In this document: positions 25,254 through 33,797 of the stretch, in pieces
How positions within the stretch are numbered: position 1 is the first letter of the stretch
Layout of the letters: the number at the start of each line of letters is the position of its first letter
Source of the DNA: an uncultured Lachnospiraceae bacterium
Lineage (GTDB): Bacteria; Bacillota; Clostridia; Lachnospirales; Lachnospiraceae
Assembly: GCA_947176505.1 (NCBI GenBank)
Contig: CAMWQW010000011.1
Span: 62,001 to 126,000 of the forward strand
Length of the DNA stretch: 64,000 bases
Reading direction: 5' to 3'
The notes under the pieces: generated by a model
What the model was told of the DNA's origin: nothing
The model's input: the letters and a program-made list of their open reading frames with translations, nothing else
Database searches by the model: none
Made by a program: the position numbers and the translations under genes

Positions 25254-28011
25254 ATTGAATCGTCGCTCCCGCAGCAAGGGGAGCGACCTAATATTTCCAC
25301 GCATACCAGTTACAGTGCCGTCATTTCAATCCACGCTCCCGCGAGGGGAGCGACTTAAACCCGCTATGGTCCACTATCGTTTCCCCAAATTTCAATCCAC
25401 GCTCCCGCGAGGGGAGCGACTAAAATCAGCAACTGCACTGGATACATCTTCGATATTTCAATCCACGCTCCCGCGAGGGGAGCGACCTTTGACGAGCGTC
25501 AGTTTTGTGCATGATATGCGCATTTCAATCCACGCTCCCGCGAGGGGAGCGACCACAGCAGGCGCAGCGATCACAAAAAGCGCAGTCATTTCAATCCACG
25601 CTCCCGCGAGGGGAGCGACTATATGCAGAGGGTGTAAGAATTGCTTTAGGGCAATTTCAATCCACGCTCCCGCGAGGGGAGCGACTGCCGGAAAGGAGAT
25701 GTATTATGTTGTCAACCAAAATTTCAATCCACGCTCCCGCGAGGGGAGCGACGTAAATTGGCTTTCTGATGATCAGGATAGGGGCGATTTCAATCCACGC
25801 TCCCGCGAGGGGAGCGACCAATAGACCAGACAGCATAACGCGGAGAGCCGTAAATTTCAATCCACGCTCCCGCGAGGGGAGCGACTGCCATGGCATCAGT
25901 CCTCTTTTTCCGGACGTCCGATTTCAATCCACGCTCCCGCGAGGGGAGCGACGCCTTTATCTGTTTTTCACGACTATCCAACTCAATTTCAATCCACGCT
26001 CCCGCGAGGGGAGCGACTGAGGTATCGTGCCGCCTCTTTCTTTGGACGCATATTTCAATCCACGCTCCCGCGAGGGGAGCGACTGGCATCATGCACAAAA
26101 TAAAAGAAAAGAGGAAAGATTTCAATCCACGCTCCCGCGAGGGGAGCGACGAAGTGTACGTATTGTGATACAAGATATGGCTGTATTTCAATCCACGCTC
26201 CCGCGAGGGGAGCGACAATATCACGTTGCCGGCTTTGCATGCTTCGTTACCATTTCAATCCACGCTCCCGCGAGGGGAGCGACACAAGCAGGATATTTGT
26301 ATAATATTCAAGAGTTGATTTCAATCCACGCTCCCGCGAGGGGAGCGACATTGTCAAAACCTGAGCGACAAGAGGATATTCAAATTTCAATCCACGCTCC
26401 CGCGAGGGGAGCGACTGACAAAGATAGCTGGTATGGTGTTACAAAGTTGATTTCAATCCACGCTCCCGCGAGGGGAGCGACGTCAATACAATCAACAATA
26501 AGTGGTTGTGGGAATGATTTCAATCCACGCTCCCGCGAGGGGAGCGACACAGGTCGTCTTTGCATAACCAAAAGTCTCTTCGATTTCAATCCACGCTCCC
26601 GCGAGGGGAGCGACGACTTTCAAGAAGTCTTCTTCATCCACTACATGATTTCAATCCACGCTCCCGCGAGGGGAGCGACGTTTCTTTCCATACTTTCTTT
26701 CTTGTTCCTCGTGATTTCAATCCACGCTCCCGCGAGGGGAGCGACTGCAAATAAAGCAGAGAATATCGTGTGCATGGTGATTTCAATCCACGCTCCCGCG
26801 AGGGGAGCGACTCAAATTCGCATAATTGCCAATATTGATGAACTGATTTCAATCCACGCTCCCGCGAGGGGAGCGACCCTGACAGGCACCAAAAACGTGA
26901 ACGAAGCAAAGATTTCAATCCACGCTCCCGCGAGGGGAGCGACAAGGTCAAAAGAGCAATCGGTTAAAATAAAAAGATTTCAATCCACGCTCCCGCGAGG
27001 GGAGCGACTTAAGAAGCCGTATGGTTAAGAGGAGGTAACGGATTTCAATCCACGCTCCCGCGAGGGGAGCGACTCAAATTGTACAATCCGTGAATATCAT
27101 CTATGTGATTTCAATCCACGCTCCCGCGAGGGGAGCGACGAAGTGATGGAACAACATTGTACGTGTTGCAAGATTTCAATCCACGCTCCCGCGAGGGGAG
27201 CGACTCTTACTACCCAGCTTCCGTTCCAGCATGTTCAGCATTTCAATCCACGCTCCCGCGAGGGGAGCGACAGGATATGCGATATTCAGGACTCTAGGGA
27301 TTTTATTTCAATCCACGCTCCCGCGAGGGGAGCGACAGACCTGAGTGAATGTATCTCGTTACGTCTCACACAATTTCAATCCACGCTCCCGCGAGGGGAG
27401 CGACGGATGCGTGTGGGATGATAAGGAGTGAAGAGTGATGATTTCAATCCACGCTCCCGCGAGGGGAGCGACGATTATCCTAAACAGCAGACACAACCGC
27501 AGGTTGATTTCAATCCACGCTCCCGCGAGGGGAGCGACGCAGATACCTCATGGGCGGTAGATCTTGCCATATGATTTCAATCCACGCTCCCGCGAGGGGA
27601 GCGACTGTGTTATAATGTTTTCACCACAAAAACCAAAACAATTTCAATCCACGCTCCCGCGAGGGGAGCGACACGTTCGGAAAAGAGAGGGAAAAGGTAA
27701 AGATATATTTCAATCCACGCTCCCGCGAGGGGAGCGACGACGGTCAAGGTCGCCCATCAGCAGGTAAACTATTATATTTCAATCCACGCTCCCGCGAGGG
27801 GAGCGACGGGACATACAAAAGTATGTCTCTTTTTTGTACATATATTTCAATCCACGCTCCCGCGAGGGGAGCGACATTGCTGCCACGCTCATATGATGCA
27901 TTCGGATGACAATTTCAATCCACGCTCCCGCGAGGGGAGCGACGATGTTATGACAGTCTATAACTATTGTCGGAACGAAATTTCAATCCACGCTCCCGCG
28001 AGGGGAGCGAC
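25254..28011 (-). CRISPR. Type I-C CRISPR array, 42 repeats and 41 spacers
   Basis: Repeats of 32 bp recur every 65-69 bp, first intact copy 25323-25354 and last 27980-28011. In the transcribed (minus) sense they begin GTCGCTCCCC, fold through CGCTCCC/GGGAGCG and end GTGGATTGAAAT, the type I-C signature. Spacers are 33-37 bp. The repeats read as identical except the distal one (25254-25287), which keeps the stem but has extra loop bases and a lost handle. The leader is therefore at the 28012 end beside cas2, and the newest spacers lie near 27980. Long open frames through the array are artefacts of the repeat. Confidence 0.98.
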
Positions 28012-28176
28012 AGCAAAAATCACCTATTTTTCTCAAAATAAGGATTTTTATTTAGGCAATACCAATAAAGCATAGCACTGCCCATTATAGTTCAATATAG
28101 ATTTTACTATATTACATCAGCTTTATTTGGTGCGAACCTCCCTAATATCTTATGTGAGCTTACTATTCGCACCAAC
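28012..28176 (-). promoter_or_regulatory. CRISPR leader with inverted repeat and probable pre-crRNA promoter
   Basis: 165 AT-rich bases between the cas2 stop and the first repeat. A perfect 10-bp inverted repeat, TTGGTGCGAA (28166-28175 on the minus strand) and TTCGCACCAA (28127-28136), has 29 bases between its arms; one arm begins one base after the cas2 stop. A TATAAT-type -10 is at 28084-28089 (minus) without a good -35. The sequence next to the first repeat is A/T-rich, as expected for the site recognised during spacer integration. Confidence 0.8.
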
Positions 28177-28467
28177 TCATATCATTAGAATTCCCTCGGC
28201 TTCATAAGCCGTTTTAGTGCCAAAATGTTCTACTTTTGTCTGATAATTATTTCCCAGATAATAAAAGCGCAGACTATCTTCTTTTTCGTTGATTAAAGAA
28301 ACCAACCGGTCCTTCAACTGTAATAACTGTGATGCATCCAAAATACACTCAAATACCGAATTTTGAACCCGCTGTCCGTAGTTGACGCACTCTTTTGCAA
28401 CTTTACGAAGGCGGCTCTTTCCTGCTGCATTCTGAGTAGAAACATCATATGTAATTAACACCAACAT
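28177..28467 (-). CDS. cas2: CRISPR-associated endonuclease Cas2
   Basis: 96 residues, the usual type I-C size. The ferredoxin-like fold begins MLVLITYDVST with the conserved metal Asp at residue 8, followed by RLRKVAKECVNYGQRVQNSVFE, a standard Cas2 signature, and a C-terminal strand ending near EGILMI. Cas2 forms the core of the Cas1-Cas2 integrase that inserts new spacers at the leader end. The ATG has AGGTGG upstream and lies 8 bases after cas1. It is the last cas gene, and its stop touches the leader inverted repeat. Confidence 0.97.
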   Translation of the reverse strand: MLVLITYDVSTQNAAGKSRLRKVAKECVNYGQRVQNSVFECILDASQLLQLKDRLVSLINEKEDSLRFYYLGNNYQTKVEHFGTKTAYEAEGILMI

Positions 28468-28475
28468 TCAACCAC

Positions 28476-29507
28476 CTACTTCCATAAAAATGGCGGGTAC
28501 TCATCCACATCACCCCGAATCGTTCTGGCTAATAAAAGAGCCTGTATATAAGGAACCAATCCCCATTCAATCTTTTCCTTTAAATACGGGTGCGTTAATG
28601 TTTCTCTTTTATGATTCTGCCATGCACCAAAAAATACTTTTCTACCATCATCATTTAAGAGAACTGCTCCATCCTTTTGCTTTTCAAAATGTGTCGCTTG
28701 AATTACTTTTGTATTTACCAATGTCAAAACAAACCGGTCTGCCAAAATCGGTCTTAACTCCTCCATCAAATCAAGTGCAAGAGAAGTTCGCCCCGGTCTG
28801 TCTCCATGCATAAATCCCACATATGGGTCCAAGCCCACGCTTGATAATGCATTAGCACAGTCACCGGCAAGGATTGTATATGCAAAGGATAATATTGCAT
28901 TAATATTATCAAGCGGTGGTCGGCGATTCCTTGTCGTGAACATAAAGTCTTCCTTCTGATTTAATATCATCTCATTAAATACGGAAAAATATTGTTCCGC
29001 TGCTTTCCCCTCAATTCCTCGCAATACATCTAACTCGGAAACAGCATCTATTTTAGGAAGTGTATCATATAAGCTATTAGATACAACTTTAAGCTTTTCC
29101 GCATCTACACGGTAAGCGTGATCCCGCAAAGTGCGTTCTATACTCCATCGACTATTGAAAACCTTTCCGATAATCATATTTTTTGCATAGCCAGTACTCC
29201 TCATATCGTCATCGGATATCCGATACTGCTCTTTCCTAAGTAACACGTTTCCATATTCTTTCCCAACCGCTCTGGCTAAAAATGCTCCTCTCGGAGAGAA
29301 AAAGCTCATTCCAATCTTTCGCTCCGCGCAAGCACCCATCAAAGCAGGACTCGCCCCTTTGTATGTGAAGCATATAATATTCTCCAGTGTATGAAGCGGA
29401 AATCTACCCAGCATTTTCTCGCCATCCTGTATCACGATATTTTCACCATCAAGCGTTAAATAACAGTTTTCTGTCATAACATACAAAGTATTTAATAATT
29501 TACGCAC
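28476..29507 (-). CDS. cas1: CRISPR-associated endonuclease/integrase Cas1 (type I-C)
   Basis: 343 residues. The N-terminal beta domain (TLYVMTENCYLTLDGENIVI) is followed by an alpha-helical catalytic domain. Metal-binding residues are in GIEGKAAEQYF (Glu, near residue 165), GFMHGDRPGRTSLALDLME (His near 231) and the following Asp/Glu. Typical I-C features include RRPPLDNINAILSFAYTIL. It catalyses spacer integration with Cas2 and, in this subtype, Cas4. GGAG is present upstream of the ATG. Intact and in the standard order. Confidence 0.97.
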   Translation of the reverse strand: MRKLLNTLYVMTENCYLTLDGENIVIQDGEKMLGRFPLHTLENIICFTYKGASPALMGACAERKIGMSFFSPRGAFLARAVGKEYGNVLLRKEQYRISDDDMRSTGYAKNMIIGKVFNSRWSIERTLRDHAYRVDAEKLKVVSNSLYDTLPKIDAVSELDVLRGIEGKAAEQYFSVFNEMILNQKEDFMFTTRNRRPPLDNINAILSFAYTILAGDCANALSSVGLDPYVGFMHGDRPGRTSLALDLMEELRPILADRFVLTLVNTKVIQATHFEKQKDGAVLLNDDGRKVFFGAWQNHKRETLTHPYLKEKIEWGLVPYIQALLLARTIRGDVDEYPPFLWK

Positions 29508-29545
29508 ATCAACACTCCTACCGCAACTTACAAATAAAATCGCCT

Positions 29546-30217
29546 CTACTGAACTTCATCATTTTCCTTAATGCCTTGTTCAATATATTCTCTGACTTTC
29601 ATTACCTTTTGCAATTTGGGAACGCACAAATTTTCCAATGAACAGGCTTTACATTTCTTAACTGGTTTTACATTCGGCGTATATCCTCTTTGAAACAAAT
29701 CGTGCATTTCCTTCGCTGCCTTTTTTACTTCTTCTCTCAAAGCGCCTGTAAATTCCACATGGCTACGCCGTCTGTTTTCACCATAATACAAATATCCATC
29801 CGATATGTCCGTCTGGAACATTTCTTCAAGGCAAATTGCCTGTGCACATAGCTGCAGCTCATCCGCATTGTATTCTTTAGGCGTTCCATGTTTATATTCA
29901 ATTGGTACCGGACTCCATTTTCCTTCATAACCAAATAAGTCGATACCCTTTTCATTTTGATGGAATTCCACAACATCACATTGCCCGCTGAGCCCAAGTT
30001 CTCGAGAAGAAATCCTCATTCCTCTAACAATCAACAAATCCCCTCTTTTTTCAAATGAATCTGCATCGTGCGCTTTCTTGTGCATCAGCTCACCCGCGGT
30101 TGTTCTGTAATTCTCCGCCCACTGCTGCTCGATATGTATCATTGCCCACTGTTTTCTGCAAAACGCAAAGTGTTGAATCCCGGAAAGCATCAGATAATCT
30201 TCTTCGACATACATCAT
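29546..30217 (-). CDS. cas4: CRISPR-associated exonuclease Cas4 (type I-C)
   Basis: 223 residues. A RecB-like nuclease core with SGIQHFAFCRKQWAMIH, GQCDVVEFH, the metal/Lys motif VPIEYKHGTPKE and the helical ELQLCAQAICLEEMF. The Fe-S cluster is supplied by the Cys in FCRKQW and by CKACSLENLC near the C-terminus. In I-C systems Cas4 trims prespacers and selects those with the correct PAM (TTC) and orientation. Start 30217 overlaps the cas7 stop by one base (TGATG), so translation is coupled. Intact. Confidence 0.95.
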   Translation of the reverse strand: MMYVEEDYLMLSGIQHFAFCRKQWAMIHIEQQWAENYRTTAGELMHKKAHDADSFEKRGDLLIVRGMRISSRELGLSGQCDVVEFHQNEKGIDLFGYEGKWSPVPIEYKHGTPKEYNADELQLCAQAICLEEMFQTDISDGYLYYGENRRRSHVEFTGALREEVKKAAKEMHDLFQRGYTPNVKPVKKCKACSLENLCVPKLQKVMKVREYIEQGIKENDEVQ

Positions 30218-31068
30218 CAAATACCTTCTATTTCTTCAAGCGCCAAATTCGGTAAGGAATCAACCGTTATATCGTAATCTGCAAACTCTTTCGGATTATC
30301 CGTTTTCGCCGTGACTTTTATAAGTCTATGAACCTTTGCGGAAGAATATTGTCCCATAGGACAATTATGCTTCCACCAGTATACTTTACAGACTTCCATG
30401 CTTCCATCCGGTCTCGCAGAGGAGCTGTCGTTGACAAATAATGTGCGCAAAGCCTCTTTAATTTTTGCCGCATCTTCATCGTCAAATCCTGTCTTTTCTG
30501 CAAGCTGGTGGTTGATACTGCCCTTTACGACATATAGTGCTGAATCTATCTTATGCTTCATTCCCATTGTATCGGACGATTTCTTTCCTCCCTTTTCCGG
30601 CTCACTGTTAACGCTTTTAGTAATCTGCATGCTGTCAATAGCAACCGGCAGTACACTGAACGCTGAATGAATAGAAACCGGTCCCCGCACGCCTACGGAC
30701 ACACTGTCATCTTTGAACGCAAATACCTGCCCAAAGCTGCGTACATCAATCCATGTTTCACACGCTGCTTTGGCATAAGCCTCCTTATCTTTCTCCTTCA
30801 ATGCCTTCTGCATGTCTGCATTACTCTTCGCTCTCTCTGCGAGGCTTTTGCAGCCATCATCAGCTCTCTCGTCGCTCTGCACGAAAATATTCTCACCCAT
30901 ATCCTGTAACCTATTTCTAATCTTACGTTTAATGCATACATCTGAAATCTCGCCAAATCCGTCGTATGTCTCTCTTGGTCTGTTTCCATTGAGCGGGTCC
31001 CCGTTAGGATTCGCATTTCTAACCATTACCAGAACTTCAAAATCGATTTTGTTTGTAAATTCACTCAT
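30217..31068 (-). CDS. cas7: Cascade backbone subunit Cas7 (Csd2), type I-C
   Basis: 283 residues of the Csd2 branch of Cas7. The opening KIDFEVLVMVRNANPNGDPL and NRPRETYDGFGEISDVCIKR are diagnostic, and SVGVRGPVSIHSAF and MGMKHKIDSALYVVKGSIN lie in the middle. Several copies coat the crRNA spacer, kinking every sixth base, and form the filament of the effector. AGGTGAGG upstream of the ATG. It lies between cas8c (53-base gap) and cas4 (1-base overlap). Confidence 0.97.
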   Translation of the reverse strand: MSEFTNKIDFEVLVMVRNANPNGDPLNGNRPRETYDGFGEISDVCIKRKIRNRLQDMGENIFVQSDERADDGCKSLAERAKSNADMQKALKEKDKEAYAKAACETWIDVRSFGQVFAFKDDSVSVGVRGPVSIHSAFSVLPVAIDSMQITKSVNSEPEKGGKKSSDTMGMKHKIDSALYVVKGSINHQLAEKTGFDDEDAAKIKEALRTLFVNDSSSARPDGSMEVCKVYWWKHNCPMGQYSSAKVHRLIKVTAKTDNPKEFADYDITVDSLPNLALEEIEGI

Positions 31069-31121
31069 GTTGATACCTCACCTTTCTCTTTGCATATTCA
31101 TCTGTAAGCAAATTTTATTGT

Positions 31122-31514
31122 CTACTGTTCCTTTTTCTGAAACGCCTTCTTCATGTATTCCATCTGTTGGTAATATGCCGGTAAATACATCTCTGTCAGC
31201 GCCTTATTGTTGAATTTGTTTTCATCCAAATGTGACATAATTTCACCAGCCCATTCCTCAAACTTCATCAGTTCATAATCTTTTAATTTTCTTTCGTAGG
31301 CAACCAGATTTTCCTTGATTGTCTTTAACGTTCTTGCCGGTCTGCTGCTATAGGCATTCCAGTAACGCTTTGCATTCGTTGTACGGCGTTCCTTTACTTT
31401 GCCGTTCTCATCATATTCAAACATCGCCCGCTGTTCCATGTAATCATATACCGCCAGCAGTCGTCCGAATAAAACATTGCGGTCCTCTACATTATCGTTC
31501 ATAAAATTGTCCAT
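31122..31514 (-). CDS. cas11c: Cas11c small subunit from an internal start within cas8c
   Basis: Within cas8c an exceptionally strong ribosome site, AAGGAGGT, is followed after 6 bases by ATG at 31514, in the cas8c frame. It gives 130 residues beginning [16 protein letters not shown] and rich in helices ([36 protein letters not shown]). Type I-C systems are known to make Cas11 by internal translation of cas8c. It lines the belly of Cascade. The sequence shows the signal directly; actual production is inferred from the family. Confidence 0.85.
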   Translation of the reverse strand: MDNFMNDNVEDRNVLFGRLLAVYDYMEQRAMFEYDENGKVKERRTTNAKRYWNAYSSRPARTLKTIKENLVAYERKLKDYELMKFEEWAGEIMSHLDENKFNNKALTEMYLPAYYQQMEYMKKAFQKKEQ

Positions 31515-33044
31515 TGTTTTACCTCCTTGCTCATATTGAAACCGTATCATTGCGCAGACCACACACAGCACATCGTTATACCAGACAAAATCGTTCATTG
31601 TCTGCGGCATGGATGCCCGCACCGCGGCAGCCTTAATCAAATCGAGTGGAATCTCACATCCCTCACGAGTAATACAAGGGAGCAGTCTCTTTATGGTGGC
31701 TCTAATCAGTTTTCCGTCCGCCTCCAGCCATTCCGACCTCTGTACTCCAAACGCCGCAAGTGCCATATCTCTGGGCGATGGTGTGCACTCGCAGGTGACT
31801 CTTTTTCTGCTCTCTTCCGCTGTTCCCACCTTGACAGTACGACGCCATTTGCAGTGCTGCTGCCAGTTCAACACCGCATCCATATACTGTTTTCCGCCCA
31901 TCTCATCATAATAGACCACAGAAAGCCGTCCTGTCGTTGCCGCATCCAACGCAATAACTGCCACACGGTCATCTACTTTAATTTTTCCGGCATACCCATT
32001 TACTGCGTGATTAAATTGTTCTGCAAAGTACTTGCCCGTATCCCGCTTTGCTGCATTCGACGTTTCATATGTATCAAAGTCGTCAAAGTCAAAGTCAAAA
32101 TCTTCAATACCCTGATATGCATTGATAGAATCCTTCATCATATCCGGCACCTGCATATCCCTATTTACCATAAAGCAGACGATTGCCGACTCGTCACGCG
32201 TATATCCCTGCTTCTGAATCAGCCAGCGCAGTGCATTATGTGCTTTCTGAGAAGTATCATATCCGATGGAAACTGCCTGTTCTTTCGTCGTAAACCTTCC
32301 CCGGTAAGTGAAGCCGGATTCATCATTTCCGGAAATCAGTTTTGCTTTGTCGGCGCTGTTTCTTATTTTAGAGGGATGCTTATCGGAACAGATTTCCGTT
32401 TTTCCGGAAATATAGCATAGTTTCTTTTCCCTTGGCTTGTGTTGATAATAATCACAATATTTTTTATATAATTCCTGATTCTTCCAAACCTCCTGCGGCA
32501 GCCGACTCCCGGAAACCTTAAACCGCACGTTTGCCCCGGTCTGTCCTAGCCCCTGTATTTTACTCTGATCCGTCAGCTTTCCATCACCATTCAACTTCAA
32601 CACCTGACTTACTACCAAATCATGTATCAAAGATTTTTTCATAAGATATTGGTATACTGCCTGCACCATCAGATGGGTATCAGCTGATTCCGCCCATTCC
32701 TGCAGTTGTTCTATATATGCTTTAAAATATTCCTCTTTATCATCTCCGGTATACGTTGTGTAGTCCCCTGCTATGTAGCAAAGCTTGTCGCAAAGCGGAT
32801 GCGGCGTAATACCGTTAGCCTTAGCTGCCGAGTCCTCCGTAACCGGAATGATTGTAACAACATCCCTGCCTTTCTCAAGCTTTTTCGCATTTATAAAATT
32901 ACCGTCCTGATCAATCGTCACCTCTATCTGAGCGTTAAAGGTCGAATGAGAAATCGGCAGTAACACCGGCTGTCCGTTCTTATCAACTCCCGCCAAGTCA
33001 GCATAGACATCATATGTTTCAGCCAAAGTCTTTAACAGTGCCAA
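31122..33044 (-). CDS. cas8c: Cascade large subunit Cas8c (Csd1), type I-C
   Basis: 640 residues with the Csd1 pattern: [11 protein letters not shown] at the start, [19 protein letters not shown] near residue 30, [30 protein letters not shown] in the middle (split here by description), and a helical C-terminal quarter. Cas8c recognises the PAM and recruits Cas3. The proposed start is a TTG at 33042-33044, 8 bases after GGAGG, overlapping the cas5c stop by 26 bases. An upstream in-frame start would overlap more and lacks a ribosome site. The C-terminal 130 codons appear to be translated separately as Cas11c. Confidence 0.93.
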   Translation of the reverse strand: MALLKTLAETYDVYADLAGVDKNGQPVLLPISHSTFNAQIEVTIDQDGNFINAKKLEKGRDVVTIIPVTEDSAAKANGITPHPLCDKLCYIAGDYTTYTGDDKEEYFKAYIEQLQEWAESADTHLMVQAVYQYLMKKSLIHDLVVSQVLKLNGDGKLTDQSKIQGLGQTGANVRFKVSGSRLPQEVWKNQELYKKYCDYYQHKPREKKLCYISGKTEICSDKHPSKIRNSADKAKLISGNDESGFTYRGRFTTKEQAVSIGYDTSQKAHNALRWLIQKQGYTRDESAIVCFMVNRDMQVPDMMKDSINAYQGIEDFDFDFDDFDTYETSNAAKRDTGKYFAEQFNHAVNGYAGKIKVDDRVAVIALDAATTGRLSVVYYDEMGGKQYMDAVLNWQQHCKWRRTVKVGTAEESRKRVTCECTPSPRDMALAAFGVQRSEWLEADGKLIRATIKRLLPCITREGCEIPLDLIKAAAVRASMPQTMNDFVWYNDVLCVVCAMIRFQYEQGGKTMDNFMNDNVEDRNVLFGRLLAVYDYMEQRAMFEYDENGKVKERRTTNAKRYWNAYSSRPARTLKTIKENLVAYERKLKDYELMKFEEWAGEIMSHLDENKFNNKALTEMYLPAYYQQMEYMKKAFQKKEQ

Positions 33045-33765
33045 ATAAATCACCTCCCTCAAATTCCTGCAGCCCTATGAAATTCTTTTCAGGAATAAAT
33101 TGTTTCTGTTTTGCGTCCCGCAAAATATGCCTAATCTCGCATTCCTCCGGTCTCGGATAATGTATGATTCCGTCTTTCATCTGTGCGTTCCAGAGCCGTA
33201 CCGTCATTTTACCCTTTTCCTCTTCTCTGGCAGCTTCATCAGGATAGGTGATGCCGTGTACCATAACGCCAAATGATAAATCTGTCCCGTCATAGCTCCC
33301 TTTTCCATCTCCGAAAGAACACGGCTCCACATATCCCTGACACTCTCGTGCCCCTAAGAAAATATCTCTCCTCCCTCCCCGCTCGACCATTCTCCTTGCA
33401 ATATCATAATGTTTGTTTTCATTGCGGTCATGCGCCAAATCGCTCCGGTTTTCATTCCACTCAAAATGCGCTCTTATCTGATACTCCACATTACGTAGAT
33501 ACGTGTAATAGGACAAATCATTCCCCCCGCCATACTTGATTGGTCTGATTCCCTTCGACTCTGTCTGAATCATGTTCATGATACGGCACTCGTCAATAAT
33601 CCATGTGATGGTCGGCTTCCAGTATATAGATTCCGTTATCCCCTTAAGCGCCTGATAAGTTGGTATCTGATAGCTGCATTTCTCACCGCCTGTTTTGGAC
33701 AGTGGATCCGTAAATAATGCATATCTCCCAAACACACTGTATTCAATGATATTAGGCTTGTCCAT
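33019..33765 (-). CDS. cas5c: Cas5c (Cas5d) crRNA-processing endonuclease and Cascade subunit
   Basis: 248 residues. The opening [36 protein letters not shown] region (quoted in part: [11 protein letters not shown]) and [16 protein letters not shown] are typical of Cas5d. A Tyr/Lys/His-containing core follows with [17 protein letters not shown] sequence at [14 protein letters not shown]. In type I-C this subunit replaces Cas6: it cuts pre-crRNA at the base of the repeat stem, leaving an 11-nt 5' handle, and stays bound to it. Good ribosome site. Its 3' end overlaps cas8c by 26 bases. Confidence 0.95.
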   Translation of the reverse strand: MDKPNIIEYSVFGRYALFTDPLSKTGGEKCSYQIPTYQALKGITESIYWKPTITWIIDECRIMNMIQTESKGIRPIKYGGGNDLSYYTYLRNVEYQIRAHFEWNENRSDLAHDRNENKHYDIARRMVERGGRRDIFLGARECQGYVEPCSFGDGKGSYDGTDLSFGVMVHGITYPDEAAREEEKGKMTVRLWNAQMKDGIIHYPRPEECEIRHILRDAKQKQFIPEKNFIGLQEFEGGDLFGTVKDFG

Positions 33766-33797
33766 GTCTCATCCTTCCTTTCTTGGTGTATTATGTA

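Noticed and set aside
25255..28075. Many long open frames across the array, with repeated peptides such as SIHAPARGAT and FNPRSREGSD
   Set aside because: They are translations of the CRISPR repeat in different frames; all boundaries follow the repeat period and no ribosome sites or family motifs exist.
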